Source: Hyphomicrobiales bacterium (lineage in GTDB: Bacteria; Pseudomonadota; Alphaproteobacteria; Rhizobiales; Rhizobiaceae). Taken from it: a stretch of DNA of 64,000 bases. Each line of letters begins with the position of its first letter. The first letter of the stretch is position 1. The DNA lies in contig UCEY01000053.1 in the NCBI GenBank assembly GCA_900471605.1, positions 29,181-93,180 on the forward strand. The letters run 5' to 3'. Made by a program: the position numbers and the translations under genes. Positions 33,489-42,616 of the stretch are shown here, in pieces. Under the pieces are notes generated by a model. It was given only the letters and a program-made list of their open reading frames with translations, was not told where the DNA came from and searched no databases.

Positions 33489-35118
33489 TGTCGGGAGCCT
33501 CGGGCATGATCAGGCGGGAGCGCGTCGTCCCGCCATGGCAGATGGAAATCGTGATGGGACGCCGCGCCATCTCGGACGCGGACGCAAAAGGCCCGTCGCC
33601 GGGGTGAATTTCGAATACCGGCGTCCCGGCACCCTGCAGGGAGAGCCGCAACGCAAAGCCCTCCGGAACGGTGACGCAGACCGGGCGAAGACCGATGCGC
33701 GTCGAAAAACGCCGGCCGCCCTCGAGGCGCGCATAACCGGTGCCGAGCACCTTTGCCTCCCCGGAGGGCGAGACGAGTGAGAGAGCCGCGCAGAGATCGA
33801 ACTCTTCGGAGCGCGTCTCCACCTCGATCTCTGCCGCAGCCTCGCCGGCGAAGAATCGCGCAACCGCAAACGGCGGGGTCGTGTAGACGGTGACATCGGC
33901 GCGGTTGTCCTGGCCTCTGCGGTCGACAAAACCATTCGGCACGCCGAGATGGCCGCCGATGAGCGGCGTCGGCCTGGTCGGATCGTGGACGAACGTATCC
34001 CGCATCTCGCCGCCGCTTTCGCCGAGAAGCCGGCCGTCGCTGAGCATCGCCGCGCCGAGCCCGGACGACGAGAGGAAGAAATCGGCCTCGGAAACCTTGG
34101 GCCGATTGGCCAGACTGATCCAGCACCGTCGCCCCATGTCGAAAAGCCGGACCGACTGCGGCCGCTCGCCAAAACCCTTGAGATAGAAATCAAAGAAGGC
34201 GAGCTGGGCGCGGTCTATCGAGAATTCTGCATCCGAACCCATGTCGGCGGCGCCGGCCGCGCGGTTCCAGGGTGCATGCGCCCATGGGCCGATCACCAGG
34301 TGGGAGCTCTCCGGATGTTTTCGCCGGAAGGCCGCATCGGCCGCCCAAGTGCCCTGAAGCAGGAAATCGGCCCAGCCGCCGGCGTGGAGAACCGGAATAT
34401 CGAGTGGATCATCGGCCAGCAGCACGCCGGGCGATACCGCGTCCCAATAGTCCGTCTCGTCCGCCACCCATTTGGCGAGATGCGATAGGTCGGACCGCGA
34501 AACGAGCAGGTCGCGAAGGGCCGCATCGTCCGAGGTTCTTCCGAGCGCCGAATAAGTCCCGGTATCTTCACGCCGCGCCGCCGTCAGCCGCGCCATCTGC
34601 GCCGCCCATCCCACGTTGAGCCCCAGCCGGAAGGCATTGCCCTCATAAGCCCAGTCGTTGCGCGGCATCCACGAACCCATGGCAGGCGCGATCGCATCCG
34701 GTCGCACGCTTCCCTTTCCGGCGATGGCGAAATATTGTGTCACGGCCTGGTAACTGAAGCCGTAGAGACCGAGCTTGCCGTTGCCTCCGGGCAATGCAGC
34801 CGCCCATTCCAAGGTGCGGGCGCCATCCGCCAGTTCGCTCACAAAGGCCTCGAAAACGCCGCCCGAATCGCCACAGCCTCGCACGTCCTGGATGACCACG
34901 ATATAGCCGTAGGCGGCGTACCAGGAGGGATGCGCCAGCACGAGGGTGGAGGCGATCGCCCGCCCGTAGGGCTGACGCATCAAGAGGACCGGGAACGATC
35001 CCTCCCCCAGCGGACGATAGATATCGGACACCAGTACAACGCCGTCATCGAGCAGGAGCTCTCCCCTTTCGGGGCCGGCAACGCCGTATGATGCGCGTGG
35101 GGTCGTCAAGTTGATCAA
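33478..35118 (-). CDS. CocE/NonD family hydrolase (X-Pro dipeptidyl-peptidase S15-like)
   Basis: A 546-residue alpha/beta hydrolase of the cocaine-esterase class. N-terminal catalytic fold: LMRQPYGRAIASTL, VIQDVRGCGDSGG, nucleophile motif LYGFSYQAVTQYF (GxSxx), acid-residue region PVLHAGGWADFLLQG and His region GPWAHAPWNRAAGA; the C-terminal jelly-roll follows (DVTVYTTPPFAVARFFAGEA). Such enzymes hydrolyse acyl esters, amides or glutaryl compounds. Cytoplasmic (no signal peptide). It overlaps the creatininase-type gene by 4 nt and the ATPase by 11 nt. In context it may process the imported solute. Confidence 0.88.
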   Translation of the reverse strand: MINLTTPRASYGVAGPERGELLLDDGVVLVSDIYRPLGEGSFPVLLMRQPYGRAIASTLVLAHPSWYAAYGYIVVIQDVRGCGDSGGVFEAFVSELADGARTLEWAAALPGGNGKLGLYGFSYQAVTQYFAIAGKGSVRPDAIAPAMGSWMPRNDWAYEGNAFRLGLNVGWAAQMARLTAARREDTGTYSALGRTSDDAALRDLLVSRSDLSHLAKWVADETDYWDAVSPGVLLADDPLDIPVLHAGGWADFLLQGTWAADAAFRRKHPESSHLVIGPWAHAPWNRAAGAADMGSDAEFSIDRAQLAFFDFYLKGFGERPQSVRLFDMGRRCWISLANRPKVSEADFFLSSSGLGAAMLSDGRLLGESGGEMRDTFVHDPTRPTPLIGGHLGVPNGFVDRRGQDNRADVTVYTTPPFAVARFFAGEAAAEIEVETRSEEFDLCAALSLVSPSGEAKVLGTGYARLEGGRRFSTRIGLRPVCVTVPEGFALRLSLQGAGTPVFEIHPGDGPFASASEMARRPITISICHGGTTRSRLIMPEAPDNVA

Positions 35119-35930
35119 CCTCTGTACATGGTTTTCGAGGTGATCCGGTCGAGCGGGAAATCCAGGACTTCCCTGATCAGCTTCAGGAGATTGGCGGCGC
35201 TGCGCTCAACATAGAGGCGGCCGCGCTCGGCATCGCCGGCAGCGGCATTGCCGCAGGCGCCGGAGGGCTGCACATCCTGGGTCTGCCAGCCGTAACCGAT
35301 CCGGCCTTCCGGCATCAGCAACCCGCCCGCCGCTTCCAGCTCGACGGACACCGGCACGAAATCCTCGGCATATTGCATGTCGATCAGCTCGCGATGCAGG
35401 TGCAGCATGACGCTGGTCTCGGCCTCGCCGCCGTGGATGCCGTGCTTCATCTCATGCGCGCTGAACAGGTCGGAGAAATCGGCACCGGCACTTGCCCAGG
35501 CGCTGACGGCGAACATGTCGAGTTTGATGCGCAGCTCGCGGCAGACGATATCCATCACCTGCGGCTGGCCGCCATGCGAATTGACGAAGATGATCTTGCG
35601 GCAGCCGGCGCGGTTGACGCTTTCGCCGAGCTCGAACCACATCTTGGCGAGCGTCTCGTAGTTGAAGGTCAGCGTGCCCGGATATGCGGTGTGTTCGACC
35701 GACTTGCCGACCGGCATCATCGGCAGCACCAGCACCGGCAGGTCGTCGCTCATCAGTTCCACCGTGCGGGCGACGACGCCGGCATTGATCGCGGCATCGA
35801 CGCGCACCGGCAGATGCGGCCCGTGCTGTTCGACGGCGGCGATCGGCAGGATCGCCACGAACTTCTCCATCTCGAATTCGGAGAAATCCCGTGCCGTATG
35901 ATCCCACCACCAATGCGATTTCAGTTTCAT
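35115..35930 (-). CDS. Creatininase-family amidohydrolase
   Basis: A 271-residue metal-dependent amidohydrolase of the creatininase/FAPy-hydrolase (ArfB) fold. Metal-site motifs: AAVEQHGPHLPVRVDAAI (E..H..D), FVNSHGGQPQVM (His) and GIHGGEAETSVML (Glu). Family members open cyclic or linear amides (creatinine, formamidopyrimidines, mycofactocin leader). The ATG at 35930 follows GAGGACGTGACC; a TTG seven codons earlier is less likely. It is coupled by a 4-nt overlap to the CocE-like gene and lies 21 nt after the CoA ligase, so the three enzymes probably act in sequence. Confidence 0.88.
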   Translation of the reverse strand: MKLKSHWWWDHTARDFSEFEMEKFVAILPIAAVEQHGPHLPVRVDAAINAGVVARTVELMSDDLPVLVLPMMPVGKSVEHTAYPGTLTFNYETLAKMWFELGESVNRAGCRKIIFVNSHGGQPQVMDIVCRELRIKLDMFAVSAWASAGADFSDLFSAHEMKHGIHGGEAETSVMLHLHRELIDMQYAEDFVPVSVELEAAGGLLMPEGRIGYGWQTQDVQPSGACGNAAAGDAERGRLYVERSAANLLKLIREVLDFPLDRITSKTMYRG

Positions 35931-35951
35931 GGTCACGTCCTCGATTTGCAA

Positions 35952-37511
35952 TCAGGCCGCGGCGGCGCGTGCCGCCAGCTCCGCCTTCGCGATCTTGCCG
36001 GTAGGGGTCATGGGGAGTTCGGTCAGGGAAATGACCGTCATGACGGAAAGGTCATATGGAACTGTGGCAGCGATCTGCGCCTTGGCCGCTTCGCCATCGA
36101 CGGGGGCTACGGCCTGCACGAAGGCAACCGGCCGGGTCTTCATCGCCGCATCGGGCACGCCGACCACCGCCGCCTGCTCAATGCCGGCGACCGTCGCCAG
36201 CGCTTCTTCCACATCACGCGGGTACCAGGTCTTGCCGCCAACCTCGAGAAGTTCGGAACGGCGTCCCATCATGGTGATAAAGCCCTGTTGGTCCATGGTG
36301 CCGATATCGCCGGTCCACAGCCAGCCGTCGCGCAGTGTCTCGGCGGTCTTTTCCGGCTTGCCCCAGTACCCCCACATAAAGCCGCCGCGAAGTGCTATCT
36401 CGCCGACCGAGCCGCAGGGAAGTTCGGTACCGTCGGAATTGACAATGCGCACCTCCTTGTCAGGAAGCGGCATGCCGGCCCGGCGCGTCTCGACATCGGC
36501 GGCATCGAGCTTGGGGAAGCCGAGTGCCACAAACCCTCCAAGCTCCGACTGGCCGTAACTCTCGACCAGTGGCCGTTTCAGCTTTTCCTGCCAGCCGGCC
36601 TTCAGCACTGGCGGAACCGGGCCGCCGCCGGACATGCTCATGCGCAGTGCCGACGGCACACGGCCGCGGATCGCCGCCTCGTTGAGCACGTCGGTGAGAA
36701 TAGGCGGGTTGGCGATCAGCATGGTGGCGCCACGGGCTTCGAGCGCATCGAAACCGGTCGCCTGCGTCCAGCGGCCCATGACGTTGATCGCTGCACCGCG
36801 GGAAAGCTGCGGCAGGAGATTGCCGACGAGCTGGTAGGAGCTCGACAGGGCGCTCGGGCCGAAGGATACGTCGTCCGCAGTGATCTGCAGCCGCTCGGCA
36901 ATGCAGCGGGTCGCCCGCACCGTCGGCTCGTGCTTGAGGCAGGCGCCTTTCGGTTTGCCGGTCGTCCCCGACGTATAGGACAGGTGGGCGATTGCGTCCT
37001 CGTTGCGCGGATCGGCTGGCGCCGGCAGGGCGGCCGCCATCAGGTCCGGCAGCGAATGAGCGCCCGGCTGTGGGCCGTCCATGCAGATCAGGGCCCGGAT
37101 CGTCGGCACGCCGGCAGCGGCCGCGCTCACCTGCTCGTGCTTGTCGTGGGTATAAACGACCACGCTCGGCTGGTGATCGCCGAAATAATAGGCAAGTTCA
37201 TCGGCGAATTTGACGTTTACGAGGGCTGAAATCGCCCCGATCCGCCAGCAGCCGAGCATGATCGTCAGATAGTCCATGCCGTTATGGGCAAAGATCGTCA
37301 CCCGGTCGCCCGGCTTGACGCCGAAACTGTACAGCGCGCCCGCAGCCCGCTCCATGGCATCGACGGCCTCGGCATAAGTCAGGCTCTTGGCCCGATCGAC
37401 CCAATGGAAACAGCCGTGATCCGGATCGCGATTGGCGCCATCCACGAGAAGAGTGTGCATCAGCATCTGAAATTCCCCGGTAAGATACATGCCTGCCCAA
37501 TTCTTTGGCAT
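35952..37511 (-). CDS. AMP-dependent acyl-CoA synthetase/ligase
   Basis: A 519-residue member of the ANL superfamily. AMP-binding P-loop LSYTSGTTGKPKGACLKH, A5-type motif VESYGQSELGGFV, A7 WLWTGDIGTMDQQGF, hinge RSELLEVGGKTWYPRDVEEA and catalytic Lys in PMTPTGKIAKAEL. It activates a carboxylic acid to the CoA thioester. Substrate unknown; likely the acid released by the hydrolases downstream. Two starts are possible (37511 behind GCAGGA, or ATG at 37490 behind GGGCAGG). First structural gene after the LysR regulator, with a 96-nt promoter gap. Confidence 0.9.
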   Translation of the reverse strand: MPKNWAGMYLTGEFQMLMHTLLVDGANRDPDHGCFHWVDRAKSLTYAEAVDAMERAAGALYSFGVKPGDRVTIFAHNGMDYLTIMLGCWRIGAISALVNVKFADELAYYFGDHQPSVVVYTHDKHEQVSAAAAGVPTIRALICMDGPQPGAHSLPDLMAAALPAPADPRNEDAIAHLSYTSGTTGKPKGACLKHEPTVRATRCIAERLQITADDVSFGPSALSSSYQLVGNLLPQLSRGAAINVMGRWTQATGFDALEARGATMLIANPPILTDVLNEAAIRGRVPSALRMSMSGGGPVPPVLKAGWQEKLKRPLVESYGQSELGGFVALGFPKLDAADVETRRAGMPLPDKEVRIVNSDGTELPCGSVGEIALRGGFMWGYWGKPEKTAETLRDGWLWTGDIGTMDQQGFITMMGRRSELLEVGGKTWYPRDVEEALATVAGIEQAAVVGVPDAAMKTRPVAFVQAVAPVDGEAAKAQIAATVPYDLSVMTVISLTELPMTPTGKIAKAELAARAAAA

Positions 37512-37607
37512 GTTAAAATCCTGCCTGCAGCATGGGCAAATTTGTTGAGCGGGTGAATGCCGTGAGCGTAGATAGCGGGTATATCCGTTTGCTTATACCT
37601 GTCGGCC

Positions 37608-38597
37608 TCAAGACACCGCCCGCAGCGGGATTCCGGATGGCTGTGGATGAAGCGTCTGGTCGAAGCGGCGGGCGACAGTGCGGATGACGTTGCGCAGCCA
37701 CCGGTTGGCGCCACTGTTGTGGGCCCGCTCGTGCCACAGCAGATAGAGGTTCATCTGGTCGAATTCCCGCGGCGCCTCGACGAGCTGCAGCTGATTGGCC
37801 GGCGCGTTCGCGACGATATATTCGGCATAGGGCCGCGCGGTCGTGAAGATCAGGTCTGTTTCCGCCAGGATGGCCGGGATCAGCGCGTATTCCGGCACCG
37901 ACATGGCGATGCGCCGCCGCATGCCGAGCTGCGCCAGCCGGCCGTCGATCGGGCTGTAGACGGCGTTCGAGCCCGGCGTCGGCGAAACATGGTCGGCATC
38001 GAGATAGTCCTCGAGCAGAAGGCGGCCACGTTTTGTGATCGGGTTCGACTTCTGCACCACGCAGGCGATATCACAATGCAGGAGTGTGCTCGACTTCAGG
38101 CTCTGCTGCGGTGCCGGCCAGTTGCCGATCACCATGTCAACCCGGCCCGACCCAAGATCCTCGATCAGGTCGCTCTGTTCGGAAGGCGCGAAGAAATCGA
38201 CAGATATGCCGGGCGCCTCGTTGCGGATGCTGGTCGCGATCGGCGGAATGAAGAAAGTGCCGAAACAGTTGACCGCAGCGATCCGCATCCGGCTGTGGAC
38301 CATGCCCGGGTCGAACTGACTGTTACGGTTGAGCGTATCCAATAGCCCTTCCAGCATGGTCGCGATCGACGCCATCACCTCCTCGCCCCGCTCGGTCAAC
38401 ACCAATTTCTGGCCGCTGCGCACGAGAAGCGGATCGGCAAAAATCTCACGGGCCTTCTTGAGGCAGGCACTGACTGCGGGTTGGCTGTGCCCGAGCAGCA
38501 CAGCGACCTTGGAGACATTGCGCTCCCTGAGCAGCAGATAGGTAGTGCGCAGCAACCGGACGTCGATGGAGGGATTGATGTTCGCGTACACGGCCAT
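37608..38597 (-). CDS. LysR-family transcriptional regulator
   Basis: A 329-residue regulator: N-terminal winged HTH (VRLLRTTYLLLRERNVSKVA, VLLGHSQPAVSACLKKAREI, FADPLLVRSGQKLVLTERGE) and a C-terminal type-2 periplasmic-binding effector domain (MRIAAVNCFGTFFIPPIATS, GRVDMVIGNWPAP, PEYALIPAILAETDLIFTTA). It probably controls the operon directly downstream (CoA ligase to ABC permease) from the 37512-37607 gap. The ATG at 38597 follows AGAGGAA; the upstream TTG adds six residues. The HTH is of the NodD/PcaQ-like length. Confidence 0.92.
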   Translation of the reverse strand: MAVYANINPSIDVRLLRTTYLLLRERNVSKVAVLLGHSQPAVSACLKKAREIFADPLLVRSGQKLVLTERGEEVMASIATMLEGLLDTLNRNSQFDPGMVHSRMRIAAVNCFGTFFIPPIATSIRNEAPGISVDFFAPSEQSDLIEDLGSGRVDMVIGNWPAPQQSLKSSTLLHCDIACVVQKSNPITKRGRLLLEDYLDADHVSPTPGSNAVYSPIDGRLAQLGMRRRIAMSVPEYALIPAILAETDLIFTTARPYAEYIVANAPANQLQLVEAPREFDQMNLYLLWHERAHNSGANRWLRNVIRTVARRFDQTLHPQPSGIPLRAVS

Positions 38598-38694
38598 TTC
38601 CTCTTGCAGAGACAACCGTTTTACGAAGCAAGCGACGTGCCAAGCAGGTCGTCTTCCTCGTCACAGTCGCCATCGTCGATCTCGTGTCCCGGCG

Positions 38695-38898
38695 CTGAGG
38701 CTCGCTCTGCAGGCGCAGGTACTGGCTTTGTTGAAGGAGCTGCAGGGCCGAAAGCGGGATGGGCATCGTGCTGATCACCCACGACCTGAGCCTCGTGGAA
38801 AAGGTCGCCGACCGAGTCGTTGTCATGCAGGATGGACGGATTGTTGAATCCGGAATCTCGCAACAGATCATGACATCGCCGCAGCACCGCATCGTTCG
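38695..38898 (+). pseudogene. Fragment of an oligopeptide/nickel-type ABC ATPase
   Basis: Two frames on the forward strand together read LALQAQVLALLKELQ, then, after a frameshift near 38750, MGIVLITHDLSLVEKVADRV with VVMQDGRIVESG. This is the Walker-B-to-H-loop tail of a DppD/OppD-like ATPase. It is in the opposite orientation to the intact opp genes nearby, has no start, and ends at the stop of the RpiR gene. A decayed copy or remnant of a rearrangement. Confidence 0.65.
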
Positions 38899-39756
38899 TC
38901 AGAGTTCGTCGAGCCCTTCATTCAGGGTCTCGATTTTGCGTAGGCGCTTTCTCCCCTCGGCACCTGCCTTCTCCAGGCAGCGGGTGATCAGCAGATGGCA
39001 AAGGGCCATGACCGCCGTGTGGTTGAAGAGTGGTCCGGGGGCAAGGGTCTGGCACTGAAAATGCCAAGTTGCCGACGCCTCGAACTCCGCACCCTCGTCG
39101 GTGACGTAGAGGAGTTTGGCCTTCGACTTGCGGAGCTGGGCAAGGATGGCGTCCACCTGCGTGATCCTGCGACGCATGGCGACGAACACGACGACGTCGT
39201 CGTCCCGCAAGCTGACAAGGTGTTCTCCGAGAGTCTGCCCGGCGCCGGGGATTGCGACAATATCCTCGATTACCTGGGTCAATTGCCATTGCAGGTATGA
39301 CGCGAAGGGGTGGCTGCTCCGGAAACCGAGCACCCAGACCTTCCGGGCCGCAATGAGGGCCTCCGTCACCGCCTCGATCTGGCCCTCGGAAATGGAAAGG
39401 AACGTTGCCTCGAGATTGGCGATGCCCTGAGCGACATGTGCCTGCATCGACTGGGCGGACGAAGCGTCGGCCGCCTCCCTCAGAAAGAGCCGGGAGCCGG
39501 TTTGTTTCTCGGCGCGGGCATGGCGACGGGCTTCCTCGTAATTTTCGTAACCGAGGCGCTGGATGAAGCGGGTGACCGTTGCCTTGGAGACATGTGCAAG
39601 GGCGGCAAGCTCCTGCGCGGAATAGCTTGCGAGTTCACCGGGGAAGTCGCAGACGAACTCCCCCAGGCGCTTCTCGGCGGGGTGCAGTTCGGGCAGGGCC
39701 TGCCTGACACGATACAGGAACGATCTATCCTTCGGCACGGGAAACTCCGCCAACAT
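38899..39756 (-). CDS. RpiR/MurR-family transcriptional regulator with SIS domain
   Basis: A 285-residue regulator: N-terminal HTH_6 (LYRVRQALPELHPAEKRLGE, LASYSAQELAALAHVSKATV, TRFIQRLGYENYEEARRHAR) and C-terminal sugar-isomerase-like (SIS) effector domain (ALIAARKVWVLGFRSSHPFA, LRDDDVVVFVAMRRRI, KAKLLYVTDEGAEF). The ATG at 39756 gives the usual family length; an ATG at 39843, overlapping the racemase stop as TGATG, is an alternative. Last gene of the racemase-opp unit and its likely local regulator; the dyad at 46269-46286 is a candidate site. Confidence 0.88.
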   Translation of the reverse strand: MLAEFPVPKDRSFLYRVRQALPELHPAEKRLGEFVCDFPGELASYSAQELAALAHVSKATVTRFIQRLGYENYEEARRHARAEKQTGSRLFLREAADASSAQSMQAHVAQGIANLEATFLSISEGQIEAVTEALIAARKVWVLGFRSSHPFASYLQWQLTQVIEDIVAIPGAGQTLGEHLVSLRDDDVVVFVAMRRRITQVDAILAQLRKSKAKLLYVTDEGAEFEASATWHFQCQTLAPGPLFNHTAVMALCHLLITRCLEKAGAEGRKRLRKIETLNEGLDEL

Positions 39757-39842
39757 ACCAGCGGGCGGACTTTCCTGTGGGATGGCCCGACTTGCAACAG
39801 AAAAAGCGTCACGTCCATGGCGCGGTCCATGAGACCCGCGCA

Positions 39843-40520
39843 TCAGTTCGGCCCGGGCACGGTTTGCTGGCAATGGGCGATCCGGGACAGGAGCAGCGTG
39901 ATGGCGGACCGGATCGGCGCGATCACCGGCGCCGACAACGCGTGCTGAAGATCGTCCGCCGCCTGACCCAACGGTCCGCCACCGATAATGACCGCCTCCG
40001 CGCCGTCCCGCTGGAAGCATTCGCGGACGGCGATTTCGAGAGCCGCGTTGAGACGCGCCGGATCGGACGCCAATTCCTGCGGATCGCCGCTCGTCAGCCG
40101 CGTGCCTGTGAAAAGATGTGCGAAACCGAGGAATTGCGCCTTGGCGGCGAAACTCGCTACGAGATCCGGCGTGACGGTTGCTATCCCGAAGCGACGCGCT
40201 CCGGCGGAGGCTTCCAGCATGCTCGCCTCGCATATGCCGACGGCCGGCGTGCCGGATAGGGCTTTCAGGCGTTCGAGCCCCGGATCCCCGAATGCGCTGA
40301 CGATCAGCCCATCGCTATTCTTGGAGGCGGCCAGTCCCATCTCCACGACGCCATTGGCCGCCGCCGTAAGCTCCGTGTCGTTCAGGATCATCGGCACGCC
40401 TCTGGTGGCCGTGACACCCTCCACGGAAAATTCTTTGGACAGGTACTTCCTGGCGATCTCGGCCATCATGGCCGTCGTCGTCCGGGACGTATTCGGGTTG
40501 ATCAAGGTGATATGCGGCAT
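39843..40520 (-). CDS. Asp/Glu/hydantoin racemase family protein
   Basis: A 225-residue cofactor-independent racemase fold with the two-cysteine pattern of the family: first region LINPNTSRTTTAMMAEIARK, ASKNSDGLIVSAFGDPGLER, PAVGICEASMLEASAGARRF (first Cys), and a C-terminal AVIIGGGPLGQAADDLQHAL where the second Cys is replaced by a GGGP loop. Such proteins include hydantoin racemase HyuE, aspartate/glutamate racemases and maleate isomerases. It lies 66 nt downstream of oppD, so a role in handling an imported D-amino acid, hydantoin or peptide breakdown product is plausible. Confidence 0.85.
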   Translation of the reverse strand: MPHITLINPNTSRTTTAMMAEIARKYLSKEFSVEGVTATRGVPMILNDTELTAAANGVVEMGLAASKNSDGLIVSAFGDPGLERLKALSGTPAVGICEASMLEASAGARRFGIATVTPDLVASFAAKAQFLGFAHLFTGTRLTSGDPQELASDPARLNAALEIAVRECFQRDGAEAVIIGGGPLGQAADDLQHALSAPVIAPIRSAITLLLSRIAHCQQTVPGPN

Positions 40521-40586
40521 GTGTCGATCCGTGCCTGATCACACGGACACCTCCCTTCGGCTGGTTTCGGGCATCCTCGCGGCAGT

Positions 40587-41552
40587 TCAGGCATACTGTA
40601 TGCATGCGACATGTGCGGCCTCACCGGCCGGTATCAATGCGGGTATATCGGTCCGGCAGGCATCCGAAACCTGGGCGCAGCGCGGAGCGAATGCGCAACC
40701 GGGCGGCATGGCGGCGAGGTCCGGCGGAGCGCCGGGAATGGTGATAAGCCTGTCGCGCCCGTGGGCCAGTTCGACCCGCGCGCCGAGAAGCCCCTTGGTG
40801 TAGGGGTGCCGCGGCTCGCGGATGATATCCGCAACCCTGCCTTCCTCGACGATCCGCCCCGCATACATGACGGCAATCCGGTCGGCCACTTCCGCAGCAA
40901 CTCCGATGTCATGGGTCACGAAGATGACCGAGAGCCCGTATTCCTTCTGCAGCTCGCGGATCAGCAGTAAGATCTGGATCTGGACCGTCGCATCGAGGGC
41001 TGTCGTCGGTTCGTCGGCAAGCAGGACCTTGGGATTGCAGGCAAGCGCCATGGCGATCATCGAGCGCTGCAGCATGCCGCCCGACATTTCGTGCGGATAG
41101 TTCTGGAGCCTGCGCTCCGGCGAGGGGATGCGAACTTTCTGAAAGAGCGCGAACGCCCGCGCTGATGCTTCCGACCGGGAGACCTTCTCATGCCGCATGA
41201 TGGTTTCCTCGATCTGCTGGCCGAGGGTATAGACGGGGTCGAGCGCCAGGCGTGGTTCCTGGAAGACCATGGAGACGACAGCGCCGCGAAAGGCACCGAG
41301 TTCTCCGGCGGAAAGACCGGTGACGTCGCGGCCGGCGATCGCCATCGCGCCTTCGATCTTCGTGCCTTTCGGGTGAAGGCGCAGCAGCGAGCGCATGGTG
41401 ACACTCTTGCCCGAGCCGGATTCCCCCAAAAGCGCCAGGACTTCTCCCGGCTTGACTGAAAGGCTGACCCCGTTGACGGCCTTCACCGGCTTGCGGCCGC
41501 GATTGAAGGTGACGGAGAGATTGCGGATATCGATCATCGCATCGGACTTCAT
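40587..41552 (-). CDS. oppD: Peptide ABC importer ATPase (OppD/DppD-type)
   Basis: A 321-residue ATPase with Walker A (LLGESGSGKSVTMRSLLRL), Q-loop (VVSMVFQEPRLALDPVYTLG), signature (EMSGGMLQRSMIAMALA), Walker B (VLLADEPTTALDATVQIQIL), H-loop (IFVTHDIGVAAEVADRI) and the OppD-specific C-terminal cysteines (PPGCAFAPRCAQVSDACRTD). The ATG at 41552 lies 2 nt after the OppF stop and behind GGAGGCTTG. The longer upstream frame is an artefact. Works with OppF, OppB and OppC. Confidence 0.93.
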   Translation of the reverse strand: MKSDAMIDIRNLSVTFNRGRKPVKAVNGVSLSVKPGEVLALLGESGSGKSVTMRSLLRLHPKGTKIEGAMAIAGRDVTGLSAGELGAFRGAVVSMVFQEPRLALDPVYTLGQQIEETIMRHEKVSRSEASARAFALFQKVRIPSPERRLQNYPHEMSGGMLQRSMIAMALACNPKVLLADEPTTALDATVQIQILLLIRELQKEYGLSVIFVTHDIGVAAEVADRIAVMYAGRIVEEGRVADIIREPRHPYTKGLLGARVELAHGRDRLITIPGAPPDLAAMPPGCAFAPRCAQVSDACRTDIPALIPAGEAAHVACIQYA

Positions 41553-41554
41553 GA

Positions 41555-42616
41555 TCAAGCCTCCGTCAACGCTGGTGCGCGGCTGTGGCCGGAGCCCGGC
41601 ACGGACATCAGACATGCGGCCGCCTGGCTTGCGGATATCTCGGCAAGCGGAGGGATGTCCGCGCTGCAGACGGTCTCGGCAAACGAGCAACGGGTGTGAA
41701 ACCGGCAGCCCGCAGGCGGATCGATCGGGTTCGGCGGGTCACCGGAAAGAGGCGGTTCGGACGTCCGTTCGGATGGATCCATCTTGGGCATGGAGGCGAG
41801 CAGGGCCGATGAATAGGGATGGCGGGTATTTTCGAATATCGCTTCCCGGCTTCCGACCTCCGCGACCTTGCCGAGATACATGACCATGACCCGGTCGCAC
41901 ATAAAGCGTACGACGTTGAGGTCGTGGGAGATGAACAGGTAGGTCAGGCCGAAATCCCGTTTGAGGTCGAGAAGCAGGTTCAGCACCTGGGCTTCGACCG
42001 ATTTGTCGAGCGCCGACACCGCTTCGTCGAGGATGACGAGGCGCGGCTCGAGAGCCAGCGCGCGGGCGATGTTGATGCGCTGTCTTTGGCCCCCGGAAAG
42101 TTCATGGGGGTAACGACCGGCGAAGCGGGTCGGCTCCAGCCCGACGCGGTGCAGGAGATCGTGCGCTCTGGTGATCGCCTTGCCGGCTGCAACGCCGTGA
42201 ACCCGGGGGGCGAAAGCGATGGATTCTTCGATCGTCAGCCTCGGGTTGAGCGAGGCGTAGCTATCCTGGAAGACCATCTGCACCTGCCGGCGGTAATCTG
42301 AAAGCGCAAGCGCTCCACCGACTTTTTCACCGTCGAACAGGATATCGCCTTGGTCCGGCACGATGAGTTGCATCAGAAGACGCGCCGTCGTCGATTTGCC
42401 GCAGCCGCTCTCGCCCACCACCCCGAGCGTTTCGCCCTTGAGGATGTCGAAATCGACCCCATCGACGGCGCGAACGACCTTCTTCGGTTTCAGGAAGCCG
42501 CTGTTCTTGACGGGAAAGTGCTTGAGAAGGCCACGGGCGGAGATCAGCGGCTGCGCAGGGCCGCCTCTTTCCCCGATGGGCAGGTCGTAAGCCGGTTCTT
42601 CGACGATGCTGATCAT
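41555..42616 (-). CDS. oppF: Peptide ABC importer ATPase (OppF/DppF-type)
   Basis: A 353-residue ATPase: Walker A (GVVGESGCGKSTTARLLMQL), Q-loop (QMVFQDSYASLNPRLTIEES), signature (LSGGQRQRINIARALA), Walker B (LVILDEAVSALDKSVEAQV), H-loop (YLFISHDLNVVRFMCDRVMV) and the C-terminal oligopeptide motif (PAGCRFHTRCSFAETVC). The start at 42616 overlaps the OppC stop by 4 nt. It pairs with OppD to drive the OppBC channel. Confidence 0.93.
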   Translation of the reverse strand: MISIVEEPAYDLPIGERGGPAQPLISARGLLKHFPVKNSGFLKPKKVVRAVDGVDFDILKGETLGVVGESGCGKSTTARLLMQLIVPDQGDILFDGEKVGGALALSDYRRQVQMVFQDSYASLNPRLTIEESIAFAPRVHGVAAGKAITRAHDLLHRVGLEPTRFAGRYPHELSGGQRQRINIARALALEPRLVILDEAVSALDKSVEAQVLNLLLDLKRDFGLTYLFISHDLNVVRFMCDRVMVMYLGKVAEVGSREAIFENTRHPYSSALLASMPKMDPSERTSEPPLSGDPPNPIDPPAGCRFHTRCSFAETVCSADIPPLAEISASQAAACLMSVPGSGHSRAPALTEA

